A stretch of DNA of 34,973 nucleotides from Planctomycetota bacterium (GCA_021157685.1 JAGGWF010000041.1:1-34973), one strand, 5' to 3'; positions 14,436-24,507 are shown, counted from the stretch's first letter. The notes: generated by a model not told the origin, from the sequence alone. A program made the numbers and translations.

Positions 14436-15323
14436 GTGGGATATAATTGTGTAGTATTGGTTAAGCAAGTGCCGGATACCAAACGGGTTACGGGTCAGGC
14501 AATGAACGATGACGGCACGGTGAACCGTGCGGCGCTTCCGGCGATTTTTAACCCGGAAGACCTCAATGCGCTGGAATTGGCACTGGATATCAAGGACCGA
14601 TTCGGCGGCACTGTTACCGTGATGACAATGGGTTTGCCGACGGCGACAGATGTTTTGCGGGCGGGGATGTTTCGCGGAGCCGATCAGGCGATTTTGGTGA
14701 CAGATCGTCGTTGTGCGGCCTCAGATACCTTGGCGACGAGCTATATTCTCAGTTGCGGTGTCAAAAAACTCAATCCCGACATTGTCCTTTGCGGCCGTCA
14801 GGCAATCGATGGCGACACGGCCCAGGTCGGTCCACAGATTGCTGAAAAGCTGGATATGCCCCAGATTACCTATGTTGAAGACCTCGTCTCGCTGGAGGGT
14901 GAAACGATTGTCATCAAACGCAATCTGGGCAATGGCTGGCAGGAAGTCAGAGGCCAATTGCCGGTTCTTTTAACTGTGTTGGATACGGCTAACGAACCGC
15001 GTGTGCCGAGGGCCAAACGATTGATGAAGTGCAAGGCCGCTAAGTGCCGTATGGAAGTTGAAAAAGCGGCTAAAGAAGATGATTCGATTGATGTCGATGC
15101 GGTGTGTAAGGATTTGGAAGACAGGGGCTTATTGATCAGGCAGTGGGATCTGGACTTTTTGGAAGCGGATATGCAATGGTGCGGCCGGGACGGTTCGCCC
15201 ACCAAAGTGCATCGTATTCAGAGTGTGGTTTTGGCCGCCAAGGAATCCAAGGATGTCGAGCCCACTCAGGACGCGGTGGAAACAATGGTTCACGAACTGA
15301 TTGTGGATCACACCATCGGCTGA
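14436..15323 (+). CDS. etfB: Electron transfer flavoprotein beta subunit
   Basis: The 295-residue frame starts at GTG 14436, with GGAG eight bases before it; the frame is open further upstream but that part is promoter sequence. The start gives the family N-terminus VGYNCVVLVKQVPDT. The stretch GRQAIDGDTAQVGPQIAEKL (about residues 117-136) is the nucleotide-binding signature and has the GDTAQVGP form seen in clostridial bifurcating ETFs, not the DDxNQTG form of simple ETFs. The C-terminus is somewhat longer than the usual ~260 residues. It forms a heterodimer with EtfA, encoded 51 bases downstream, and passes electrons to or from the acyl-CoA dehydrogenase of the same unit. Bifurcation is inference. 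Confidence 0.93.
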   Translation: MGYNCVVLVKQVPDTKRVTGQAMNDDGTVNRAALPAIFNPEDLNALELALDIKDRFGGTVTVMTMGLPTATDVLRAGMFRGADQAILVTDRRCAASDTLATSYILSCGVKKLNPDIVLCGRQAIDGDTAQVGPQIAEKLDMPQITYVEDLVSLEGETIVIKRNLGNGWQEVRGQLPVLLTVLDTANEPRVPRAKRLMKCKAAKCRMEVEKAAKEDDSIDVDAVCKDLEDRGLLIRQWDLDFLEADMQWCGRDGSPTKVHRIQSVVLAAKESKDVEPTQDAVETMVHELIVDHTIG

Positions 15324-15374
15324 TAAAGATAAAATGAATGGCCCTTTGGGTAACAGGATAACAAGGAAGACGAG

Positions 15375-16403
15375 ATGATTGAAGTCAATAAACAGGGAGA
15401 AGTTTGGGTTTTTGCAGAACAGCGCGGCGGCAAGATCGAAGAGACGCCGCTGGAACTGATGAGCAAGGGTCGCGAACTGGCTGATACACTCAAAGTGCCG
15501 CTGGCGGCGGTTCTGCTGGGCGATGAGGTAAGCGGTTTGACCGAGCAACTGGCTCGCTATGGCGCCGATAAGGTGTATGTGGCGGAGCATCCGTTGCTGG
15601 AATACTATCAGGCCAGCAGTTACGCCAAGGTGGTCGACGAATTGATTCACGAATACGCACCGCAGATCGTTTTGTACGGAGCGACGCCGTGCGGCCGTGA
15701 CTTAGCGCCACGAGTGGCCAGTTCTGTTAAGGCCGGTCTGACAGCGGATTGCACAGATCTTCTGATCGGCAATCATGAAATCAAAAAGACCGGCACGGTT
15801 TATGAGAACCTGTTGTTTCAGGTTCGTCCGGCCTTTGGCGGTAATATCATCGCAACAATTATTAATTATGACCGTTGGCCGCAGATGGCGACGGTGCGTG
15901 AGGGCGTGATGCCGATGCCGGAGCCGGATGTTAGCCGCAAGGCGGAAGTTGTCAAGAAAACTGTTCATCTGTCCCAGACTGATTTGGTCATTGATATTAT
16001 TGCCGAACATATGCAGGCCAAAAAGGTCGATCTCAAGGCCTCGCGGGTTATCGTTGCCGGTGGAGCGGGTGTGGGGAGTAAAGATAATTTCAAACTCGTC
16101 TGGGATTTGGCGCATTGTTTGGGCGGAGCGCCCGGAGCGACCCGTGCGGCAGTCGATCTCGGATTTATTGACCGCGATCATCAGGTCGGACAGACCGGTA
16201 CGACCGTTCGCCCGAGTCTCTATGTGGCTATTGGTATCAGCGGGGCCATTCAGCATCAGGCGGGCATGGCGGACAGCCAGAAGATTATCGCGATCAATAA
16301 TGACCCCGATGCACCGATCTTCGGTGTGGCCCATTACAAGATCACCGGCGACCTGAACCAAGTGGTTCCGATGATGATCAAGGCGATCAAGGAAAAAGTA
16401 TAA
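15375..16403 (+). CDS. etfA: Electron transfer flavoprotein alpha subunit
   Basis: A 342-residue protein with the N-terminal domain starting IEVNKQGEVWVFAEQ and the C-terminal FAD domain. In the latter, VIVAGGAGVGSKDNF, GATRAAVDLGF, GQTGTTVRPSLYVAIGISGAIQH and AINNDPDAPIFGVAHY are visible in order. There is no N-terminal ferredoxin domain. It sits between etfB and the acyl-CoA dehydrogenase gene (39 bases to the latter), a typical operon order for anaerobic fatty-acyl-CoA redox systems. Confidence 0.95.
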   Translation: MIEVNKQGEVWVFAEQRGGKIEETPLELMSKGRELADTLKVPLAAVLLGDEVSGLTEQLARYGADKVYVAEHPLLEYYQASSYAKVVDELIHEYAPQIVLYGATPCGRDLAPRVASSVKAGLTADCTDLLIGNHEIKKTGTVYENLLFQVRPAFGGNIIATIINYDRWPQMATVREGVMPMPEPDVSRKAEVVKKTVHLSQTDLVIDIIAEHMQAKKVDLKASRVIVAGGAGVGSKDNFKLVWDLAHCLGGAPGATRAAVDLGFIDRDHQVGQTGTTVRPSLYVAIGISGAIQHQAGMADSQKIIAINNDPDAPIFGVAHYKITGDLNQVVPMMIKAIKEKV

Positions 16404-16442
16404 GAAATCAAAGATAGAACCCAAGTTTAGGGATGGTCAAAG

Positions 16443-18242
16443 ATGGGAAATTTTTATACGGATAATGATGATATTCAATTTTTGTTCCGGCATTTGGATC
16501 TGGCAAAGGTTGCCGATTTGCAGGAGGAAAAATTCAAGCATAAAGGTCAGTTTGAAACGGCCCCGGCCGATGCGGACGAGGCGATTACCAACTACAATAT
16601 GGTACTCGATTCGATTGGCCAACTCAGTGCGGACTTTATCGCACCCCGCAGCGAAGACATTGACAAAGAGGGTAATACGCTGAACGAGGATGGTACGGTC
16701 AGCTATGCCAAAGGTATTGCCGAATCGATGGAGGCGCTGGCCAAGGCCGATGTAATGGGCTTTACACTGCCGCATCGTTTTGGCGGGTTGAATTTTCCCT
16801 GCCTGATCTACTCCATGGCCATCGAGATCGTCTCTCGTGCGGATGCATCGCTGATGAATATTTTTGGTTTGCAGGGCATTGCCGAGACGATCAATTTCTT
16901 TGCTGATGAAGACATCAAAAAACAGTACCTCCCCGATTTTTCCGACGGTAAGGTGACCGGAGCGATGGTACTGACCGAACCGGACGCCGGTTCTGACCTG
17001 CAGGCCTGTAACCTGCGGGCGTTTCAGGATGACGATGGCAACTGGCTTCTTCACGGGGTCAAACGCTTCATTACCAATGGCTGCGGCGAGGTTTTACTGG
17101 TGTTGTCCCGCTCGGAAGAACGCACTGGCGGCTTGGGCCTGAGCTTGTTCGTCTGTGATCGCGGTCCCACCGTGACGGTTCGTCGTCTGGAAGACAAACT
17201 TGGTATTCACGGTTCACCAACTTGTGAACTGTTCTTTGACAATACGCCGTGCCAACTTATCGGCGAACGCCAGCGCGGCCTGGTAACCTATGTGATGAGC
17301 TTGATGAACGGCGCCCGTATCGGTATCGCCGGTCAGTCCATGGGCATCGCCGAAGCGACCTATCGCGTCGCGCGGGATTATGCCGCCAGTCGTGAGCAGT
17401 TTGGCGTGCCGATCGAAAAACTGCCTGCTGTACGCGATATGGTGATCGATATGAAAATGAACATCGAAGCCGGTCGGACACTGTTGTACGAAACTGGCTG
17501 GATCGTGGATCACGAAATCGGCTTGAATAAGATCATCAATAACGCTGAGGATAAGGCCACTGCCAAGGCCGCCAAGAAAGAGCTGAAATTCATCAAACGG
17601 CTGGCCGGAATGATGACGCCGATGAGCAAGTATTTCTGCTCTGAGATGTCCAATACCGTATCCTACGATGCGATCCAGGTGCTGGGCGGCAGCGGCTACA
17701 TGCGTGACTATGCCTGCGAACGACATGCACGCGACGCCCGCATTACGACAATCTACGAAGGTACCAGTCAGTTACAGGTTGTCGCAGCCGTTCGCGGTGT
17801 TTGCGGCGGAACCTGCGAGAAATATTTGGCCCAGTTGGCCCAGAGAGACTACGTCGACAGCGTACAGGACTTATTGGCGTTGTTGAAAGAAGGCACCGAG
17901 ACACTGCTGGAATGTGCGGCATTTGCCAAGGGCCAGAGCATCGATTATATGGATCTCTATGGACGACAGTTGGTGGATATCGCGATTGCTCTAATCGATG
18001 GCTATCTGTTCTGCGGACAGGCCTCCAGCAAGGTCGATATGGAGGTGGCGGTTGCAGATAATGGTGATGCCGAAGCACCCAAAACGGTTCCGATGACCCA
18101 GCGCAAGGAGATTCTTGCCCGCCGGTACATCACCCGCAACGCGGTCCTGATCAAAAAGTTGGCCGCAGAAGCCCTCTCTGGCGACAAGACCACTTTCAGT
18201 GAATACGAAGCCCTCATCGGCCCCGTCCCGGAGATTGCGTAA
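16443..18242 (+). CDS. Acyl-CoA dehydrogenase, long form
   Basis: A 599-residue flavoenzyme, about 200 residues longer than butyryl-CoA dehydrogenases. Extra sequence lies at the N-terminus (about 1-90) and after the core (about 450-599, which fits the C-terminal extension of long-form ACADs). Core motifs are VLTEPDAGSDLQ (FAD contact), a VARDYAASREQFGVPIEKLP segment, LGGSGYMRDYACERHARDARI, and TTIYEGTSQLQV, where Glu is the expected catalytic base. It oxidises acyl-CoA, or reduces enoyl-CoA when coupled to a bifurcating ETF. Chain length cannot be told from sequence. It is the last gene of the etf unit, followed by a terminator. Confidence 0.92.
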   Translation: MGNFYTDNDDIQFLFRHLDLAKVADLQEEKFKHKGQFETAPADADEAITNYNMVLDSIGQLSADFIAPRSEDIDKEGNTLNEDGTVSYAKGIAESMEALAKADVMGFTLPHRFGGLNFPCLIYSMAIEIVSRADASLMNIFGLQGIAETINFFADEDIKKQYLPDFSDGKVTGAMVLTEPDAGSDLQACNLRAFQDDDGNWLLHGVKRFITNGCGEVLLVLSRSEERTGGLGLSLFVCDRGPTVTVRRLEDKLGIHGSPTCELFFDNTPCQLIGERQRGLVTYVMSLMNGARIGIAGQSMGIAEATYRVARDYAASREQFGVPIEKLPAVRDMVIDMKMNIEAGRTLLYETGWIVDHEIGLNKIINNAEDKATAKAAKKELKFIKRLAGMMTPMSKYFCSEMSNTVSYDAIQVLGGSGYMRDYACERHARDARITTIYEGTSQLQVVAAVRGVCGGTCEKYLAQLAQRDYVDSVQDLLALLKEGTETLLECAAFAKGQSIDYMDLYGRQLVDIAIALIDGYLFCGQASSKVDMEVAVADNGDAEAPKTVPMTQRKEILARRYITRNAVLIKKLAAEALSGDKTTFSEYEALIGPVPEIA

Positions 18243-18282
18243 AACACGATTGTAAAACGATAAAAGATTGTTACAATACCAG

Positions 18283-18308
18283 CCCCGGCCAACCGTCGGG
18301 GTTTTTTT
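18283..18308 (+). terminator. Intrinsic terminator of the etf-acd unit
   Basis: CCCCGGC pairs with GTCGGGG (one G-U) around CAACC and is followed by seven T residues. Confidence 0.9.
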
Positions 18309-18336
18309 GTGATATAACAGAAGACAGGGGTAGATT

Positions 18337-19029
18337 ATGCTCAAAGCAGTGATTTTTGATTTTGACGGAGTGATTGCCGATTCGGAGGCCTTGCATTACA
18401 AGGCACTGAATGCGGTCCTTAACCGGTACGGTGTTGATGTGCCAAAAGAAGTCCATTGGCAAAAATATCTGGGCTATTCGGATCGTGAAAATATCGAGGC
18501 GGTCAATGTTGATTATGGAATGGAATGGGATAGCGCTAGGGTGCAGGTGTTGATCGACGAGAAAAAGGTCGTGTTCGATGAGCTTATTGTCAGTGGTTCG
18601 ATTATTATCGACGGTGTGGCAGTATTCATTCAGCGGTTGATTGACGCCGGTATTCGCCGGGCGGTTTGTTCCGGGGCGTTGCGGAGTGATATTGACCTGA
18701 TGCTGGCCGGAACTGATTTCAAGCATGCGTTTGAGGTGATTGTCACCGCCGATGATGTCACCCACGGAAAACCCGACCCCAAGGGCTACCTCATGGTGAT
18801 GGACAAACTTAACCAAAATGGAACCGATCCGATCGAAGCAAATCAATGCGTTGTGATCGAGGATTCTCACTGGGGGTTGGAGGCGGCGGCAGCAGCAGAA
18901 ATGCAGCCGGTCGCGGTAACCAATACATATTCCCGAAGTGAACTGGAGCGGAAGGGGCGAAAAGTTGTTGATCGACTGGACGAGTTGACGATTAATGATT
19001 TGCATCATCTCTGCGAGCAAGCCGAATAG
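18337..19029 (+). CDS. HAD-family phosphatase (beta-phosphoglucomutase-like)
   Basis: A 230-residue protein with the HAD motif I FDFDGVIADSEALH (first Asp as nucleophile, second as acid/base), motif II VCSGA, a Lys in HGKPDPKGY (motif III) and VIEDSHWGLEAA (motif IV, acidic pair). The cap is the helical C1 type found in beta-phosphoglucomutase and phosphoglycolate phosphatase relatives. The substrate is unknown and neighbours give no hint. It stands alone between the acd terminator and a hairpin at 19071. Confidence 0.88.
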   Translation: MLKAVIFDFDGVIADSEALHYKALNAVLNRYGVDVPKEVHWQKYLGYSDRENIEAVNVDYGMEWDSARVQVLIDEKKVVFDELIVSGSIIIDGVAVFIQRLIDAGIRRAVCSGALRSDIDLMLAGTDFKHAFEVIVTADDVTHGKPDPKGYLMVMDKLNQNGTDPIEANQCVVIEDSHWGLEAAAAAEMQPVAVTNTYSRSELERKGRKVVDRLDELTINDLHHLCEQAE

Positions 19030-19070
19030 TATAAACAAAATGTCTTTCTGGGCAAGTGTCTAATCTTATA

Positions 19071-19107
19071 AGAAATAGTGTTTTTCTGTGCTAAAAACGC
19101 TATTTCT
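19071..19107. terminator. Long A/T-rich hairpin after the HAD gene
   Basis: A 15-base stem (AGAAATAGTGTTTTT with AAAAACGCTATTTCT, one G-U) around CTGTGCT. There is no strong T-run after it, so it may be a terminator or a transcript-stabilising structure. Confidence 0.6.
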
Positions 19108-19117
19108 ACTCCTCAAC

Positions 19118-19145
19118 TTGACTTTTTGACATCCGCCTCTATACT
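19118..19145 (+). promoter_or_regulatory. Promoter of dnaG-rpoD
   Basis: TTGACT, 16 bases, then TATACT, about 115 bases before the dnaG start. Confidence 0.65.
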
Positions 19146-19259
19146 TTTATTGTCTTTCTCGTTTTTTTGCCGTGCGGGGAGGGTCTATATTGTTTTAGGT
19201 TGTGAGAACACAATGCGGCAGACGGGGTGGGATTGTTGTGCTGTTCGATAAGTTACGAG

Positions 19260-21116
19260 ATGATTAAGGAGCCCCATGAGGGGGCGTATTACGGAGACAC
19301 CTTGGCTGGCAAGTGGGATTATAACCTGATTAGCCGGATTCAGCAGGCCAATGATATTATCGATGTCATTTCCGAGCACTTGAATCTGGTAAAAAAAGGA
19401 AAAGAAATGGTTGGCTTGTGTCCGTTCCACGCCGACCATAAGCCCAGTATGTCCGTCAGTCCCGTCAAGCAGATATTCAAATGCTTTGCTTGCGGTGCCG
19501 GCGGCGATGTCTTAAAGTTCGTCCAGATGAAGGAGAACTTAACATTCCCTCAAGCTGTAGAGAGATTGGCACAACGAGCTGGGATTGAAATTGAACCCGT
19601 CCGGCGACAGGGGGATAGCTCTCAGGCGGGTCAGCTTGACTCGTTGAAGCTGGAAAAAATAAATGCTTGGGCATTAAAGAGTTGGGTGGAAAACCTTTGG
19701 CATCCTGAAAGGGGTGCCGATGTACGAAAATATATTAATGATCGGGGTCTCTCGGAAGATATTGCACGAAAATGGCAGCTTGGCTTTGCGGTGGACGCTT
19801 GGGACAATCTTACCGGAAAGGCCGCTCATAAAACCGATGCCGCCAAATATCTGACCCAGGCAGGGTTGGCGGTCGAACGGGAACATGGCGGCTGCTATGA
19901 CAAATTCAGGAATCGGTTGATGTTCCCGATTTTAGATGTAACCGGCCGCGTGATCGGTTTCGGCGGAAGAACGCTGGGTGATGATCCGGCCAAATACATG
20001 AACTCTCCGGCGACGGTGCTGTTTGATAAAAGCCACTCGCTCTACGGTCTGGATCAGTCGCGAGAAGCGATCTCGCAGAGCGGAACGGTTGTTGTGGTTG
20101 AGGGCTATACCGATGTGATGATGGCGCATCAGTTTGGGATTAAAAATGTCGTCGCCGCGTTGGGTACGAGTTTAACCACTGGCCATGCGAGAATATTGCG
20201 GCGGTACGCCAAACGCATCGTATTGATCTTCGACAGTGATGTCGCCGGAAAATCCGCCGCCAACCGGGCGTTGGAGGTTTGCCTGGATCAGAAGATCGAT
20301 GTACAGCTTGCATTTGTCCCCGAGGGCAAGGATCCGTGTGATTACCTGCTCGAAGCCGGTCCTGAAGCATTCAGAAATGTGATTGACGCGGCCGAAGATA
20401 TACTCGAGTTTAAATGGAAAGTTCTGAACGAGCAGCTTGAAGGCGGTCAGAATCTGTCAGATCGCACCGAAGCGATTCGCCAGTTTCTGCAGACAGCGGC
20501 GCCAGCGCTGCAGGCCCGACAAATGGATTCAGTTAGTCGAACGGTGGTGTTGAGTCGGCTCAGTGAGTTGCTGGGTGTTTCCGTAAGTCGTATCGAGGAA
20601 GAGATTGCCGCTGTTCAAAAACAAAAACGCCGTACACAGCGACCCGATGATATGGACGAGCAGGCAGAACGGACCCCTGATGTGGATGTGAATTTGGCTT
20701 CAAAGGCACAACGAGAGGTTCTGGAGGCATTGCTTGGGAAACCCGATTGTTTCCGGCAGGTTTCCGCTCGGATTTCTGTGGGTGATTTTGGCCCGGATGA
20801 ACACTTGAAGGAGTTAGCGGGGGCTGTTTTTGATGTTCTCTCGCAAGAACCTCCGTTGCAATTGTCGCATGTTTATAGCCGGATTGAATCACCGCAGGCG
20901 TCCGGCTTACTGGCAGAACTGCAAATGGCAGCCGAGCAAAAAACCGAGTTGCTTAGCCAACTGGAAGGAGCGCTTTCGGAACTGGAAAACCGCAGACAGG
21001 ATAGCCGGATTCAGGCACTCAAGCAGGGTATGGATAAAGATGATGAATTAAAACAGATGCTCAGCCAGATTGCCAAAAAAGGGCCGAATCTGAGAAATGC
21101 CGGGATTCGTTCTTAA
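19260..21116 (+). CDS. dnaG: DNA primase
   Basis: About 618 residues. The CHC2-type zinc finger is seen as LCPFHADHKPS and FKCFACGAGGD near the N-terminus. The TOPRIM domain follows, with VVVEGYTDVMMAHQFG (catalytic Glu) and IVLIFDSDVAGKSAANRAL (Asp-x-Asp). A helical, poorly conserved C-terminal region is expected to contact the helicase. It lays RNA primers at the replication fork. The ATG at 19260 is preferred to a GTG at 19227, although no strong ribosome binding site is seen for either. rpoD follows after 50 bases, the classical dnaG-rpoD arrangement; rpsU is not adjacent. Confidence 0.95.
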   Translation: MIKEPHEGAYYGDTLAGKWDYNLISRIQQANDIIDVISEHLNLVKKGKEMVGLCPFHADHKPSMSVSPVKQIFKCFACGAGGDVLKFVQMKENLTFPQAVERLAQRAGIEIEPVRRQGDSSQAGQLDSLKLEKINAWALKSWVENLWHPERGADVRKYINDRGLSEDIARKWQLGFAVDAWDNLTGKAAHKTDAAKYLTQAGLAVEREHGGCYDKFRNRLMFPILDVTGRVIGFGGRTLGDDPAKYMNSPATVLFDKSHSLYGLDQSREAISQSGTVVVVEGYTDVMMAHQFGIKNVVAALGTSLTTGHARILRRYAKRIVLIFDSDVAGKSAANRALEVCLDQKIDVQLAFVPEGKDPCDYLLEAGPEAFRNVIDAAEDILEFKWKVLNEQLEGGQNLSDRTEAIRQFLQTAAPALQARQMDSVSRTVVLSRLSELLGVSVSRIEEEIAAVQKQKRRTQRPDDMDEQAERTPDVDVNLASKAQREVLEALLGKPDCFRQVSARISVGDFGPDEHLKELAGAVFDVLSQEPPLQLSHVYSRIESPQASGLLAELQMAAEQKTELLSQLEGALSELENRRQDSRIQALKQGMDKDDELKQMLSQIAKKGPNLRNAGIRS

Positions 21117-21166
21117 GCGTTCCTGACGATCGAAATATTTTTTAGACGAAAAAACAAAGGAAACAA

Positions 21167-22999
21167 ATGACTTCAAAAAAAGGCAAAAAGGAGCAGGATG
21201 TCCACAAACAGGATGTCATTGAGAAGGCCCAAGATGACAATAATTCCGATCTGTCTGATAAATCTGTGGAGTCCGAAGATACAAAGTCGCTGACAGAGGA
21301 GACTGAAAAAGAGTCCGAAGCGGCCAGTGCTGCCCGTAAGGAAAAAATCGAACAGACCATTAAATCGATTATTGTCAATGCCAAGAAAAAGGGCTACCTG
21401 ACCTACGAGGAGTTGAACAATACGCTCCCGGATGAAATTATTAGTCCCGCGCGGCTGGATAGTCTTCTGATGACATTTGATGAAATGGGAATTCAATTGT
21501 TAGATGAGGCTGTTGCCACGAAAGATGACGACGATAGTTTTGAGGATACAGACAAAAACGGACACACTGAAGGGGAGGACGATCGTGCCCTTGAGGCGGC
21601 GCTGATAGAGCCGGAAGTTCGTAAGATCGACGATCCAATACGGATGTATCTGACGCAGATGGGCGAAATCCCCTTGTTGACGCGTGAAGAGGAAATCAAT
21701 CTTGCCAGAAAGATTGAACTGACGCGTCTGGCATTCCGGCGTAAAGTGCTTGAGAGTGATTATTGTTCCAGAGCTGCAGTGGAAGTTCTTCAGCAGGTTA
21801 GTGAGGGAATGCTGCCGTTTGACCGAACGATGAAAATGAGCAGCGGAGAAGCTCAGGAAAGAGCTGTTACTAAGAGCCGTATTCCTATCAATATGGATAC
21901 GGTAAATAAGTTGCTGGATCGCAATGCGGGTATTTTCCTGGCATTGGTACAGACCGATGATGCGGATGCGATTAAACAGAGCATGAAACAAATTCATCGA
22001 AATCGCAGGAAAATTGCCTCACTGCTGGAAGAACTGCGTTTACGGACCAGCCGCATTCAGCCAATGATGAAAAAGCTGCAGGGCATCCAGCAAAAGATGC
22101 ACCAGTTGCAGAAGTTGATTCAAGTAGGGCCGACACAGGATTATGATCCTGAAGATATTGAAGCGATGAAACAGGAACTCAAGGGTATGCAGGAACTGAT
22201 TCTGGAAACGCCGAATCAGTTGGATAAACGATTGTGGGCCGTAGAAGTGGTGCATACTCAATACGAAGAGGCCAAGCGTAATCTTTCCGGAGGCAATTTA
22301 CGGCTGGTTGTTTCGATCGCGAAGAAATACCGTAATCGTGGGCTGAGCTTTCTCGATATTATTCAGGAAGGTAATACCGGCTTGATGCGGGCCGTGGATA
22401 AATACGAGTATCGTAGGGGATATAAATTCAGCACCTATGCCACTTGGTGGATTCGACAGGCGATCACCCGGGCCATTGCCGATCATGCCAGGACGATTCG
22501 TATTCCGGTTCATATGATCGAAACGATGAGTAAACTCAGGACGATTGGTAAGGATCTGTTGCAAAAGTTCGGCCGGGAGGCAACGATCGAAGAGATTGCG
22601 GAAGTCGCCAAGATGAGTGTTACCGAAACCCGTCGTGTCCTGAAGATCAGTAAGCATCCATTTAGTCTGGATCGTCCCATCGGTGAGAGTGAAGACAGTT
22701 ACTTTGGTGACTTCATCGAAGATGACACGGCTGAATCGCCTGTTCAGTCCGCCACTCAGGAAATGCTCAAGGACCGTATCGATGAAGTCCTCAAGACCTT
22801 AACCTATCGTGAACGCGAGATTATTAAGCTGCGATACGGGATCGGCGATGGCTATACCTATACGTTGGAAGAGGTCGGTCGTATTTTCAAGGTGACGCGC
22901 GAGCGTGTGCGGCAGGTTGAGGCCAAAGCGATTCGAAAACTCCAGCATCCGGTGCGTGCGAGAAAACTGGAAGGTTTCATGGATGATCACTCGGATTAG
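21167..22999 (+). CDS. rpoD: Primary sigma factor (sigma-70/RpoD)
   Basis: A 610-residue housekeeping sigma factor. An acidic and lysine-rich N-terminus leads to region 1.1 (about 60-115, [15 protein letters not shown]) and region 1.2 ([22 protein letters not shown]). A variable non-conserved domain of about 190 residues follows, then region 2 ([53 protein letters not shown]), region 3 and region 4 with the helix-turn-helix [26 protein letters not shown] precedes the ATG. Its presence fits the TTGACA/TATAAT-type promoters seen across this window. The 3' end faces a minus-strand gene with only seven bases between stop codons and no terminator in between. Confidence 0.97.
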   Translation: MTSKKGKKEQDVHKQDVIEKAQDDNNSDLSDKSVESEDTKSLTEETEKESEAASAARKEKIEQTIKSIIVNAKKKGYLTYEELNNTLPDEIISPARLDSLLMTFDEMGIQLLDEAVATKDDDDSFEDTDKNGHTEGEDDRALEAALIEPEVRKIDDPIRMYLTQMGEIPLLTREEEINLARKIELTRLAFRRKVLESDYCSRAAVEVLQQVSEGMLPFDRTMKMSSGEAQERAVTKSRIPINMDTVNKLLDRNAGIFLALVQTDDADAIKQSMKQIHRNRRKIASLLEELRLRTSRIQPMMKKLQGIQQKMHQLQKLIQVGPTQDYDPEDIEAMKQELKGMQELILETPNQLDKRLWAVEVVHTQYEEAKRNLSGGNLRLVVSIAKKYRNRGLSFLDIIQEGNTGLMRAVDKYEYRRGYKFSTYATWWIRQAITRAIADHARTIRIPVHMIETMSKLRTIGKDLLQKFGREATIEEIAEVAKMSVTETRRVLKISKHPFSLDRPIGESEDSYFGDFIEDDTAESPVQSATQEMLKDRIDEVLKTLTYREREIIKLRYGIGDGYTYTLEEVGRIFKVTRERVRQVEAKAIRKLQHPVRARKLEGFMDDHSD

Positions 23000-23006
23000 C
23001 CGCTGA

Positions 23007-24203
23007 TTACAGGATTTCCATCGCGACGGCGGTTACATCATCGATTTCGCCGGGCTTGAAGTGATACTCTTTAGCTGTGTTGCTAAGGGCTTCGATCATC
23101 GGCTCTACGGGAAGGCGGCACATCTCAGAAAACGGCTCATTGAAACAGAATTGCCCGTCATCATCGCTGGCCCCGATGAGGGGTTCGGCGCCGTCCGAAA
23201 AGACGAAGAGTTTGTCGCCGGGCTGAAGTTGGATGGACTTCTGCTCGAAGTCGGCCTCGGGGAAAACGCCGAGCAGTCCGCCGCGGCTTTGAAGCTGAAC
23301 AAGCTGATTATCGCGAATCAGTACCGGGTAGGGGTGTCCCGCACGGGAATAATCCAGTTGAAGCGTCTTAATATTCAACAATCCGTAGAAGCAAGTCGCA
23401 AACAAACATCCAGCTAATTCTTGCTCCGACATTCGAAGGTTCAGCGTGGTAATCACTTCCCACGGCTTGAAAATCGTGTACTTATCATTGATTGTCTGCC
23501 GCATGATGGCGGCTTGTTTCAGGAACATTGTCAATAGAGCTGCCGGCATAGAGTGTCCTACGGCATCGGCAAGATAAAAACCGATATACTTCTCGTCCAG
23601 CCGGGCGATGTCGTAAATATCCCCGGATACCCACTCGGCGGGGCGGAACATCGTGGCCCAGCGAATATTTCCGGCATGGGGCAACCGCGTTGGGAGAAAG
23701 TTCCGCTGGACATGTCCGGCCATTTCAAGTTGCTTGGCGGTATCTTCGTTTACTGAGAGTTGACAGGTGTGAGCGTCCTTTTCGGACAGATCCCGCTGCA
23801 ATCGTTTATAGAATTTCACATTGCTTTCGATCCGTGCCCAAAGTGGGGCATAGTCCACAGTGTCAATCTTTGAAGCAAGCGGCAGATCGTCAAGCTGGAA
23901 AAAATCGGGGCAGTTATGGATAATAATCGAGATGTCCTTCTGATCCAGTTGTTTGAATAGCTCCTGAAATACCGCGGCGTTATTGGTATCGATCGATCCG
24001 GCGTCAAAAATAACCGTTCCCAGGATGCTGCGGCTGTGAATACAGGAGTTAAAGTTGCTGCTTGCAACTTGGTCCCATAAATACCCATTTTCATTGAGCC
24101 GTTTGGTCAATTCGTCAGAAATAGGCCGATCCCCGACAAACAGCACATGGACCGGTGCCGTTTGATTTTGTGAACAGGTTGTCATGTCAGTTTTCGTGAT
24201 CAT
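23007..24203 (-). CDS. Receiver-like plus PP2C (RsbU/SpoIIE-type) serine phosphatase
   Basis: A 398-residue two-domain protein. The first about 130 residues resemble a response-regulator receiver (HVLFVGDRPISDELTKRL..., VIFDAGS), but the acidic pair after beta-1 is reduced and the usual Lys is not evident, so phosphorylation is doubtful. After a helical linker, a SpoIIE/RsbU PP2C domain begins at about 165 (AGHVQRNFLP, ASGDIYD-like VSGDIYDIARLDE, ADAVGHSMPAALL, SRAGHPYPVL, DKLFVFSDGAEPL, DDVTAVAMEIL), with metal-binding Asp residues intact. Such phosphatases usually act on anti-sigma antagonists; no partner is encoded nearby. The ATG at 24203 is used; another at 24185 is possible. Confidence 0.85.
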   Translation of the reverse strand: MITKTDMTTCSQNQTAPVHVLFVGDRPISDELTKRLNENGYLWDQVASSNFNSCIHSRSILGTVIFDAGSIDTNNAAVFQELFKQLDQKDISIIIHNCPDFFQLDDLPLASKIDTVDYAPLWARIESNVKFYKRLQRDLSEKDAHTCQLSVNEDTAKQLEMAGHVQRNFLPTRLPHAGNIRWATMFRPAEWVSGDIYDIARLDEKYIGFYLADAVGHSMPAALLTMFLKQAAIMRQTINDKYTIFKPWEVITTLNLRMSEQELAGCLFATCFYGLLNIKTLQLDYSRAGHPYPVLIRDNQLVQLQSRGGLLGVFPEADFEQKSIQLQPGDKLFVFSDGAEPLIGASDDDGQFCFNEPFSEMCRLPVEPMIEALSNTAKEYHFKPGEIDDVTAVAMEIL

Positions 24204-24478
24204 TTTTTCCGCCGGAGCATAAATCTCTTGGTATTCCTATTTCGGACAATGGAATCTCTTACTTAATGATGCAATGGCGTATTTTTACAATTCAGACCGG
24301 ATTGGATTTTTAATTGCATGGTTTTCAACTCTTTATAGACAAAGAGGTTAGGGATTTCCCGGTTGTCATATGTTCATTTTGATGCCTCTGTGGATATGCG
24401 GTTTGCCCGTAACTACTTTATTAATGAATCCTTATGGTTAGTCATGGGTTCTCTAATTTCAAATCATATTTTATTGTT
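24204..24478. other. Intergenic region between divergent genes
   Basis: AT-rich sequence between the PP2C start and the glpT-like promoter. I see no gene, repeat or hairpin of note here. The PP2C promoter should be inside it but is not obvious. Confidence 0.6.
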
Positions 24479-24507
24479 TTGCTTTTTTGAGTTGTCAGTG
24501 GTATCAT
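24479..24507 (+). promoter_or_regulatory. Promoter of the glp transporter unit
   Basis: TTGCTT, 17 bases, then TATCAT. A start near 24514 gives a leader of about 130 bases that contains the attenuator at 24535-24596. Confidence 0.5.
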
